From the NCBI RefSeq assembly GCF_003254575.1, contig NZ_QJUA01000018.1, positions 35,429 through 99,428 of the forward strand: a stretch of 64,000 bases of DNA. The letters are read 5' to 3'. Both the position numbers and the translations under genes were made by a program. Shown here piece by piece: positions 27,745 through 36,557 of the stretch. Source of the DNA: Mycobacterium kyogaense (GTDB lineage Bacteria > Actinomycetota > Actinomycetes > Mycobacteriales > Mycobacteriaceae). The notes under the pieces are model-generated. The model saw nothing but the letters and a program-made list of their open reading frames with translations. It did not search any database and was not told where the DNA came from. Numbering within the stretch: position 1 is the stretch's first letter; every line of letters starts with the position of its first letter.

Positions 27745-28088
27745 CACCGTCTGAGACACCCCCCAAGACACCCAGCACTCTGACCCGGATGACGAAAGTC
27801 GAGGTCGTCGTCTCCGGGAACGACGCCGCCGCAGTGCGAGACCTGATCGCCGGTGTCGGCGCCACCGGTTTCACCAGCCTGTCGGGGGTGTCCGGCCTCG
27901 GCCACCACGGCTACCACCAGGGCCGGCTGCTGTTCAACCAGCAGGCGACGCTGGAACTGATCATCACCGTGGTGCCCGACGACAAGGTCGAGGCGTTGCT
28001 CGCGGGACTGCGCCGCCTGCTCGACTCCTCCCCCGGCGTGTTGTTCGTGACCGAGACCTACGTCAGCCGCCCCGAGTACTTCAGCTGA
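27741..28088 (+). CDS. PII-like protein of the DAB operon
   Basis: A 115-residue protein. After a Pro/Thr-rich tail of about 16 residues comes a ferredoxin-like PII fold: KVEVVVSGNDAAAVRDLI, a glycine-rich T-loop-like stretch (SGVSGLGHHGYHQ), LELIITVVPDDKVEALL and GVLFVTETYVSRPEYF. No GlnB uridylylation Tyr motif is evident. PII-like proteins next to carbon-uptake systems (SbtB, CPII) bind adenine nucleotides or bicarbonate, so a regulatory role on DabAB is likely. The GTG is coupled to the dabA stop and has AAGGAG upstream. Confidence 0.8.
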   Translation: MTPSETPPKTPSTLTRMTKVEVVVSGNDAAAVRDLIAGVGATGFTSLSGVSGLGHHGYHQGRLLFNQQATLELIITVVPDDKVEALLAGLRRLLDSSPGVLFVTETYVSRPEYFS

Positions 28089-28111
28089 AACCCACGAAAG
28101 GAAACAGGAAA

Positions 28112-28696
28112 ATGGCACATGACAGCAGTGATGCGACCACCGTCTGGCAGAAGCTGAAGGCCGGTGTGCCCGCACCCGGCGACGGGCCCGTGGCGGCGGT
28201 GTTCCGCTGCGCCGACGCAGGCATCAGCAGCGAGAAGGTGTTCGGCCAGTCCGCCGGCGCGCTGCTCGATGTCAGCACGTGGGGGCACACGGTCGACACC
28301 AGTGTGCTGGCCAGCCTGGAGTACGCGGTCGAAGCGCTCGGCGTCCCGCTGGTGGTCGTTCTCGGCCACGACGACTGCCCCGCGATGACTGCGGCGCTGC
28401 GGGCGTGGCAGCAGGCCCAGCTTCCCGACGGTGCGATGCGTGCCGCGGTAGAGCACGCGCTGCTGTCCGTGGTGCGTCGGGGCGCGGCGGCCGATTCCGT
28501 GGAGTCGGTGGCCTCGGCCCACATCGTCGAAACCGGGCTCGGCCTCACCCAGCGCTCACCCGCGCTGGCCCGCAGGGTGGACCGGGGCGAGTGCGGCATC
28601 GTGTGTGCGACTGTCGATCCCGCGAACGGCGAGATAAGGGTGCACGCAACGCTGGGCGTCGAAGAGACCAACGGCGTTCTGGTGGAGATGGTCTGA
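28112..28696 (+). CDS. Beta-carbonic-anhydrase-like protein with altered dyad
   Basis: A 194-residue protein of the beta-carbonic anhydrase fold. Zinc ligands are visible: C33 in FRCADAGI, and H86 and C89 in LGHDDCPAM. The family reads C-x-D-S-R at the first site, but here it is C-A-D-A-G, so the Arg that orders the catalytic Asp is replaced by Gly37. It may be a slow enzyme, have a different substrate, or be a sensor. AAAGGAAACAGGAAA precedes the ATG. Fourth and last gene of the DAB operon. Confidence 0.85.
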   Translation: MAHDSSDATTVWQKLKAGVPAPGDGPVAAVFRCADAGISSEKVFGQSAGALLDVSTWGHTVDTSVLASLEYAVEALGVPLVVVLGHDDCPAMTAALRAWQQAQLPDGAMRAAVEHALLSVVRRGAAADSVESVASAHIVETGLGLTQRSPALARRVDRGECGIVCATVDPANGEIRVHATLGVEETNGVLVEMV

Positions 28697-28706
28697 CAGC
28701 GCGGGT

Positions 28707-29063
28707 TCAGGGCAGCGCCGGGAGGGCGGTGATCACCGTCAGCGCGATCAGCGTCCACCCGGCCCCCTGCCACGCCCACCACGCGGACGTCTCGCGCTGC
28801 ACCCGGGCTCCGCGGAGCAGTGACACGGCGCCGCCGAACAGCAGGATGAGCGGCGCGCCGACCGCGGCGCCCGCACGTTGGGGTGCGCCGCACGCGATCG
28901 CATCGATGGTCGAGCCCGTGCAGGTGCCCATCCACAGCGACGCCGTCACGAGAAAGAGCAGACCCGCCACGGCGAAACCCAGTCCCGTGCGCATCGCATC
29001 GCGCACGCCTCGATCTGCGAGCTGGCCCCCGAGCCGGCGCTCGTGACCCGACAGGTCCGTCAT
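28707..29063 (-). CDS. Small membrane protein (Rv3289c position)
   Basis: A 118-residue protein with three hydrophobic stretches of membrane length (LGFAVAGLLFLVTASLWMG, AVGAPLILLFGGAVSLL, GWTLIALTVITALPAL). A short region containing two cysteines (GTCTGSTIDAIACG) lies between the first two and would face one side. It occupies the place between sigF and lat where M. tuberculosis has the transmembrane protein Rv3289c. The function is unknown. The ATG at 29063 is chosen because the sequence before it is Arg-rich and unlike a protein start. Confidence 0.6.
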   Translation of the reverse strand: MTDLSGHERRLGGQLADRGVRDAMRTGLGFAVAGLLFLVTASLWMGTCTGSTIDAIACGAPQRAGAAVGAPLILLFGGAVSLLRGARVQRETSAWWAWQGAGWTLIALTVITALPALP

Positions 29064-29660
29064 GCGATCGTGACTTCCCCGTGATCTGCGCTGGTAAACG
29101 TGCTGTCGGGGCCGAGTCCTACGATCCGGTGGTGACGCGGACTCGGTGGCGATGGGCGGGTGCACTCGGCCTCGCCGCCGGAGTCACCGCAGCGCTGTGG
29201 GGCGTACCACCGTGGTGGTGTCTGGCCATCGCCGTCGCCACTCCGCTCGTGCCGGGGTTTCTCACCGCCGTCGTCGTCGGGGCCGCCACCCCGGGCACGC
29301 GTGAGACCGACGCCCGAGACGAGATGTCGGGCACCGAATTCGAGGACTACGTGGCCCGCATCGCTCGCTCGGTCGGGGTGCCGGTGATCATGACACCGCT
29401 GTCCGGCGACTGGGGTGTCGACCTGATCGTCGGGCATCGGCCGAACCGACTGGCGGTGCAGTGCAAGCGCCAGTCACGCCCGGTCGGCACCGGCGCCGTC
29501 CAGGAGGTGGTGGCCGGCGCGCCGATGCAGGACTGCACCCGCACGATGGTCGTCACCAATCACCAATTCACCCCTGCAGCAAGGAAACTCGCCGAGCGTC
29601 ACGGGTGCGAGCTGGTGGGCGGTGACGAGCTGCCCCGGCTGCGTTCGACGATCCGCCGAC

Positions 29661-31025
<1,365 letters not shown>

Positions 31026-31062
31026 TCGCCGACTATAACGCAAAAATTCCGTTAATAAACGG
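31026..31062 (-). promoter_or_regulatory. lat promoter and candidate LrpA operator
   Basis: On the minus strand a TATAGT box (31037-31032) lies 6 nt before the lat ATG, so the mRNA would be leaderless. An inverted repeat CCGTT-AATA-AACGG (31049-31062) lies in the AT-rich stretch just upstream and is a candidate site for LrpA, whose gene is 3.8 kb away. Confidence 0.5.
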
Positions 31063-31093
31063 TCTGCGTCCGAAAGTTTCCCGTTGCGGACCG

Positions 31094-32503
31094 CTACACG
31101 CGACTCTTTTCCGGCTCGAGCGCCTCTTCGGCTGCCCGCCGGCGGATATCGATGGTTCCGCCGATCTGCCGGGCCAGACCGGGGTGGCTCTGCACCACCG
31201 GCGCGACGACATCGCGCGGAATCGAGAGCACCGTCGTCTCGGCCACCGCCACCGCGCCGGTCAGCACCCGCTGGCGGGTCAGCGCCGTGGCCCCGATGAA
31301 GTCACCGGTCTGCACCAGCCCGATCGGCATGCGCGCGCCATCTCGCGCGGTGGCCGTCAGCTGCAGCTCACCCTCGAGCACGAACCCCAGAGCCTTCGGA
31401 ATCGACCCCGTCGCCTGCACGATCTCGCCCTCGGCATAGGACTCGAGCCGGCCCGCCTCGACCAGTGCGGCCGTCGTCTCGTCGTCGAGCCCCAGCCTCG
31501 CCCCGATCCTCATCGCCTGCGCGGCGAGGTGCGGTGCCATGTCGTCCTGCGGCTCCACGCCGTCCAGGCGCACCCCCGCGCGCCGAGCCGCATACCAGAC
31601 TCGATGCAGCAGAAGGTTCTTCGTCGGGGACTCGTCGGACGGGCCGATCACCGGGACCGACACGCGGTACTCCCCCGCGCCGAGCGCGCTCACCTTCGAC
31701 GGTAGATCGGCGACTTTCGAGGGCAACGCGTCGGCCACCGCGCGCAACATCTCGACGACGGTGGCGGGTCGGTCTCCCGGGCTGAACGCCAACGTCGCCG
31801 TCGCCTGGAACGCGGCACCGGTCACCCGACTCAGGTTCGTGAAGGACCCGGTGGCCAGCGACGCGTTCGGCACGATCTTGATCCCGTTGCCGGTGTCGAT
31901 GTGCACCGACCGCCAGTTGACCTCCAGGACCCGGCCGCGGGCCTCCGACGTGTCGAGCCAGTCACCGATCCGGAACGGCTGCTCGAACAGCAGGAACAAC
32001 CCCGCGATCACAGGGCCCACGGCCGACTGCACAGCCAGGCCGATGACGATCGAGGTCACTCCGACCGCCGCGAACAACCCTCCGACGTCGGTACCCCAGA
32101 CCCAGGAGAACAGCAGTCCGAGACCGATCACGATGACGACGAGCCGACCCAGATCGATGAAGATCGTCGGTAGCCGCTCGCGCCAGCTGCCCGGCCGCGC
32201 TTCCCCGAACAGCGCCGCGTTGGCGCCCGAGAGTGCGAACAGGATGAGAAGGAAGCCGAAGACGGTCGCGGCGATCCGCGGCCAGGTGGCCTCGACATCG
32301 GAGTCGTTGAGCTGGTCGATGAGGATGTACAACGCCAGCGCCGGCAGAACCGCATTGCGCAGCAACAGAACCGGCCTGGCGTAGCTGCTTCCGCGCCGGG
32401 CCAGCCACTGATAGACCTCGGTCAGGACCAGCAGCGCCACCGGCAGCGCGATCACGACCGACAGGGTCGGCCAGAACCAGGGCTGGGAGGTCAGCCCGGT
32501 CAC
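31094..32503 (-). CDS. MscS-type mechanosensitive channel with cyclic-nucleotide-binding domain
   Basis: A 469-residue protein resembling M. tuberculosis Rv2434c. It has about four to five membrane helices, with the pore-type segment AAVGVTSIVIGLAVQSAVGP, then the MscS beta domain (EQPFRIGDWL, NGIKIVPNASLATGSFTNLSR). The C-terminus (about residues 340-450) is a cNMP-binding fold: GRLESYAEGEIVQ, FVLEGELQLTA and TGDFIGATALT. The GTG start overlaps the stop of the cyclase-like gene (GTGA), so the channel and the nucleotide signal are probably functionally linked. Confidence 0.85.
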   Translation of the reverse strand: MTGLTSQPWFWPTLSVVIALPVALLVLTEVYQWLARRGSSYARPVLLLRNAVLPALALYILIDQLNDSDVEATWPRIAATVFGFLLILFALSGANAALFGEARPGSWRERLPTIFIDLGRLVVIVIGLGLLFSWVWGTDVGGLFAAVGVTSIVIGLAVQSAVGPVIAGLFLLFEQPFRIGDWLDTSEARGRVLEVNWRSVHIDTGNGIKIVPNASLATGSFTNLSRVTGAAFQATATLAFSPGDRPATVVEMLRAVADALPSKVADLPSKVSALGAGEYRVSVPVIGPSDESPTKNLLLHRVWYAARRAGVRLDGVEPQDDMAPHLAAQAMRIGARLGLDDETTAALVEAGRLESYAEGEIVQATGSIPKALGFVLEGELQLTATARDGARMPIGLVQTGDFIGATALTRQRVLTGAVAVAETTVLSIPRDVVAPVVQSHPGLARQIGGTIDIRRRAAEEALEPEKSRV

Positions 32504-34635
32504 GCCGACCTCGCCGGAACGCGCAGCGACCACACCGGCTCCTCACCCTCGGGACCGGCCAGCCTGCCCTCCTCGGTGAAGGTGTAGAGCGCCGTGAGAT
32601 TCGCGTGCACACGATCGCTGACGAAGATCCCCGGCCGATCGGTCGCGGCGTGCACGCGGTGCGCCAGATCGACCGCTTCACCCCACAGGTCGTAGATCCT
32701 GGTGCGCTGCCCGATCAGACCGCTCGAGACCTGGCCGCTGTCGATGCCGATGCGCAGGGCCAGCTCGGCATCGTGCCGATCGTTGAACACGTTGATCACC
32801 TCGACGAGGTCGACGGCGAAAGCGGCTGTCCTGCTGGCGTGGTCGACACGGGGCACCACCAGCCCGCAGGTGGCCAGGAAACCGTTGTGCAGGTTACGCA
32901 CTCGTTCGATGCCGTGCCGCTCGGCGGCCGCGTCGAACGCCTCGATCAGATCGTTGAGGGTGCGCACGGATTCCTCGGCCGACAGCGCGCGGGCGAAGTC
33001 CTGGAAGTGCAGCAGCTCGGCATAGATCACCGAGACGTCGCGGTGGTCGCCGCCGATGGCCTGCTCGCCCTGGCGGAACCGCTGCGCGACCGTCTCGGGC
33101 ATCAGGGTGCCCAGTAGATCGTCGATCTCGCGCCGCTGCTCCTCGATGAGCTCCTGCTTGGTGCGGAGGCTCTCCGACATGTCGTTGAATTCGGCTGCCA
33201 GATCGCCGAATTCGTCCTTGGTGGTGACCGGGACGCTGACGCCGACCTCGCCGCCCCGAACCCTGCGCACAGCGTCGGCGATGCGCGCGACCGGGCGGGT
33301 CAGCATCCGGCTCAGCAGGAGCGCGAGGATGCAGACGACAAGGACGATCGTCGCTGTCGACAGGGCGATGTTGCGCGCGAACTGATTGACCGGGGCCAGC
33401 GCCTCGTCCTCGTCGATCTTGGCGACCAGCACCCAGTTCAGTCCCGGGATGTCGAGCGGCATGTAGGACACCAGCGAGGCCGGACCGATGTAGTCGTTGT
33501 CGGTCACCGTGCCCGACTCACCCTCCAGCGCTCGATCCACCGCGACCGTGTTCACGGGCTGCAACAAGGTGCTGCCCTTGACGGCCACTTCGCGTTCGGC
33601 CACCTCGGTGGGCGTGCCGTTGTCGACGACCTCGCCGACGAAGGCCTGGGGGTCGGTGAGCAGCCGCCGCGACACCGACCGCATCAACCGGTCCGGCCCG
33701 GCGAGGTAGGTCTCGCCGGTGGCGCCCAGTCCGTCGGCCTCCCACTCGCGGTTGCCGGTCATCACGTCGTTGATGCCGTCGATCGACAACTGCAGGGCGA
33801 GCACGCCCTGGATGGCGCCGCCGTCGCCGATCGGCGAGATCACCCACAGCGTCGGCTTGTCGTACGCCGGCGGGTACCGCTCGAAGTCGGTGATGAAGGT
33901 CTGGTCGACCGAGGTCGCCTGCAGCGCCTTGCGGTAGCTGTCCGCCAGCAGGGTCGCCTTGTAGGGCCCGGTGAACAGGTTCGTGCCGAGATCGGCGCCC
34001 TTGTACGCGGTGTAGACGACGTTGCCCGACGTGTCGATCAGCAGCGAATCCTCGAACGCGAATCGCGTGGTCAGGTCGGCGAAGAAACGCTGATAGCGAT
34101 CGTTGGTCTCCGACCAGGCATCCGGCGGCCCCGCCGCCCGCAGCGTCAGCGCCTTCTCGAAGTCACCACCCGCGGGCACCGTGTAGGCGTTCTGCAGCGC
34201 GATCGCGGCGTTGCCGTTGGGAACGAACAGCGTCGGGTCCGCCGGTTGGCCGGACTGCTTGCTCAGCTCCGGCGCGAACACGGTGTCGTAGTAGCGGCGC
34301 ACGGCGTCGCGGTCCTCCGGTGTCGGAGGCGTGGCGTCCAGCTCGCGATAGGCGGCCGCGAAATCGCGGGTCGCATTCACCGTCGTCGCTCCGTGCGTCA
34401 CGATCGACGCGGCATCGCTGACAGTGCGGAAGTACTGGGTTATCTCGCGTGCTCGCGACTCCCGCACCTGGGTCATGTTCTTGAACTCGGCGGCGCGGAG
34501 CGAATTCGTGCCGGAGACGTAGCCGATCGTTCCGGTGACCAACACCGACAGCACGCTGACGAGGAGAAGAGCAATCAGCACTTTGGACTGAACGCCGAGC
34601 CCGATCCGTCCGCCACGTCTCCTGAGCAGGCTCAT
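32500..34635 (-). CDS. Receptor-type class III adenylate cyclase homologue with altered metal site
   Basis: A 711-residue protein like Rv2435c. TM helix (about 18-42), extracellular double-Cache-like sensor (about 43-405), second TM (about 425-447), HAMP (RMLTRPVARIADAVRRV) and linker coiled coil (LRTKQELIEEQRREIDDL), then a cyclase homology domain (about 530-690). Both metal-binding Asp positions are changed, to E540 in IYAELLHF and N584 in NLHNGF; they are 44 residues apart as in true cyclases. The substrate-selecting Lys is Arg. IYDLWG and the transition-state Arg (LAHR) remain. It may be inactive or non-canonical. Confidence 0.85.
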   Translation of the reverse strand: MSLLRRRGGRIGLGVQSKVLIALLLVSVLSVLVTGTIGYVSGTNSLRAAEFKNMTQVRESRAREITQYFRTVSDAASIVTHGATTVNATRDFAAAYRELDATPPTPEDRDAVRRYYDTVFAPELSKQSGQPADPTLFVPNGNAAIALQNAYTVPAGGDFEKALTLRAAGPPDAWSETNDRYQRFFADLTTRFAFEDSLLIDTSGNVVYTAYKGADLGTNLFTGPYKATLLADSYRKALQATSVDQTFITDFERYPPAYDKPTLWVISPIGDGGAIQGVLALQLSIDGINDVMTGNREWEADGLGATGETYLAGPDRLMRSVSRRLLTDPQAFVGEVVDNGTPTEVAEREVAVKGSTLLQPVNTVAVDRALEGESGTVTDNDYIGPASLVSYMPLDIPGLNWVLVAKIDEDEALAPVNQFARNIALSTATIVLVVCILALLLSRMLTRPVARIADAVRRVRGGEVGVSVPVTTKDEFGDLAAEFNDMSESLRTKQELIEEQRREIDDLLGTLMPETVAQRFRQGEQAIGGDHRDVSVIYAELLHFQDFARALSAEESVRTLNDLIEAFDAAAERHGIERVRNLHNGFLATCGLVVPRVDHASRTAAFAVDLVEVINVFNDRHDAELALRIGIDSGQVSSGLIGQRTRIYDLWGEAVDLAHRVHAATDRPGIFVSDRVHANLTALYTFTEEGRLAGPEGEEPVWSLRVPARSA

Positions 34636-34806
34636 TCGGCCACGCCCTCCCCTCCGTCAGGTGGCTACTGTGGCACGAGGCAAACACCTCGGCCTGATTC
34701 GTTACCGAACCGAGCTGGACCGAGATCAGGCCGCGGAGGACGGCGATTACGGACAGGCGACGTTTTCGATCTTGAAATGTTCTGCTCACAGGCCCCATTG
34801 CAGGAA

Positions 34807-35277
34807 CTACTCCGGTACAGAGCGCCTATCGCTGTAAAATTTATGTAAGATGATCGTGCTGCGGGTCTTGACGTCGGCCGCGGTACGGATGCGTTGCAGC
34901 AGGCCTTCCAGCGCCTTGGCCGACTTCACATGGACCAGCAGCACATAGTTGTCGTCGCCGGCCACCGAATAGCACGCCTCGATCTCGGAGATGTGTTCGA
35001 GCCGGGCGGGGGCGTCATCGGGTTGCGACGGATCGAGAGGGGTGATGGCGACGAACGCCGACAACATGTTGCCGACCGCCTCGGGATTGATCCGGGCGGT
35101 GTATCCGGTGACCACGCCGCGCGATTCGAGGCGACGCACCCGCGACTGCACCGCCGAGACCGACAGGCCCGCCGTCGCCGCAAGGTGCGCCAGGGTGGCC
35201 CGTCCATCGGCCACGAGTTCGCGCACCAGCACACGGTCGATCTCGTCCAGCGGCTGGCATTCGTCGGGCCCGGTCAT
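34807..35277 (-). CDS. lrpA: Lrp/AsnC-family regulator LrpA
   Basis: A 156-residue feast/famine regulator. The N-terminal helix-turn-helix is LDEIDRVLVRELVADGR with SVSAVQSRVRRLESRGVV; the C-terminal amino-acid-sensing domain has the HISEIEACYSVAGDDNYVL pattern. In M. tuberculosis the orthologue Rv3291c neighbours and controls lat. Here it is divergent from hglS-pcd with only 23 nt between start codons, so it very likely governs those genes, and perhaps lat through the palindrome at 31049-31062. Confidence 0.92.
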   Translation of the reverse strand: MTGPDECQPLDEIDRVLVRELVADGRATLAHLAATAGLSVSAVQSRVRRLESRGVVTGYTARINPEAVGNMLSAFVAITPLDPSQPDDAPARLEHISEIEACYSVAGDDNYVLLVHVKSAKALEGLLQRIRTAADVKTRSTIILHKFYSDRRSVPE

Positions 35278-35300
35278 GGCCGCACTGTATCGGAGGACCG

Positions 35301-36557
35301 GTGTCTGACGTCCAAACCTGGCAACTGCGGGCGCAATTCGCCGCTGGGCTGTCCGCCATGTACGGCGCCGAAGTGCCCGCCTATCACACCCTGGTCGAGG
35401 TCAGCTCCGAGGTGAACCGGGGCGTCGCCGCCGCCGACGGCGACGCGGAGCGACTCGGCTCCCTCGACCGCGTCACCGCCGAACGACACGGTGCGATCCG
35501 CGTGGGCAACGCCGCCGAACTGGCCCAGGTCGCCGATCTCTTCGCCGCATTCGGCATGTTCGGTGTGGGCTACTACGACCTGCGCGAGGCGGCGTCCCCG
35601 GTGCCCGTGGTGTCGACCGCTTTCCGACCGATCGAGCCAGAAGAGCTGGCCCGCAACCCCTTCCGGGTGTTCACGTCGATGCTGGCCGTGGCCGACCGAC
35701 GGTTCTTCTCCGACGACCTGGCGCAACGAGTGACCGGCTTCCTCGAGACGCGGCAGCTCTTCGACCCGGCCTTGATCGCGACCGCCCGCCGCATCGCGGC
35801 GCACGGCGGCTGCCCGTCCGCCGAGGCCCACGACTTCGTCACCGCCGCCGTCTCGGCGTTCGCACTGTCCCGCGACCCCATCGACCGTGGCTGGTACGAC
35901 GAACTGTCGGCGGTGTCCGCGGTGGCCGCCGACATCGCCGGGGTGCGGTCCACCCACATCAACCACCTGACGCCCCGGGTGCTCGACATCGACGCGCTAC
36001 AGCAGCAGATGACCGCGCGCGGCATCACGATGATCGACCACATCCAGGGCCCGCCCCACACCGACGGCCCGCAGGTGCTGCTGCGCCAGACCTCGTTCCG
36101 GGCGCTGGCCGAACCCCGGCGGTTCCGCGAACCGGACGGTTCCGTCGTGGACGGGACGCTGCGCGTGCGCTTCGGCGAGGTCGAGCAGCGCGGCGTGGCG
36201 CTGACCCCGCTGGGCCGCGAGCGATACGACGCGGCCATGGCCGGCTCGGATCCCGCCGCGGAGTGGGACCTGCACTTCCCCACCACCGACGCCGAACTCG
36301 CCGCCTCCGGACTGGCCTACTACCACGGCGGCGATCCGGCCCGCCCCGTCGTCTACGAAGACTTCCTGCCCGCCTCGGCAGCCGGCATCTTCCGCTCGAA
36401 CCTCGACGGCGACTCCGCAACCGCAGCGGCCAATCATTCGGCCTCCGCCGAGGGCGGCGCCGACCACACCGACTACAGCCGCGACTGGATGGCCGCCACG
36501 ATCGGCCACCACATCCACGACCCCTATCACCTCTACGAGAAAGCAGCCTCTTCATGA
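35301..36557 (+). CDS. hglS: 2-Oxoadipate dioxygenase/decarboxylase (HglS, DUF1338)
   Basis: A 418-residue DUF1338 protein at the Rv3292 position. HglS, the characterised member, converts 2-oxoadipate to D-2-hydroxyglutarate with O2 and Fe(II). Candidate metal ligands are H29 in AYHTLVEV, H219/H222 in STHINHLTPRVLD and E293/E295 in FGEVEQRG. The GTG start has CGGAGGA at good spacing. Its ATGA overlap with pcd, opposite lrpA and near lat, places it in lysine degradation. The 2-oxoadipate-forming aminotransferase is not in the window. Confidence 0.85.
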   Translation: MSDVQTWQLRAQFAAGLSAMYGAEVPAYHTLVEVSSEVNRGVAAADGDAERLGSLDRVTAERHGAIRVGNAAELAQVADLFAAFGMFGVGYYDLREAASPVPVVSTAFRPIEPEELARNPFRVFTSMLAVADRRFFSDDLAQRVTGFLETRQLFDPALIATARRIAAHGGCPSAEAHDFVTAAVSAFALSRDPIDRGWYDELSAVSAVAADIAGVRSTHINHLTPRVLDIDALQQQMTARGITMIDHIQGPPHTDGPQVLLRQTSFRALAEPRRFREPDGSVVDGTLRVRFGEVEQRGVALTPLGRERYDAAMAGSDPAAEWDLHFPTTDAELAASGLAYYHGGDPARPVVYEDFLPASAAGIFRSNLDGDSATAAANHSASAEGGADHTDYSRDWMAATIGHHIHDPYHLYEKAASS

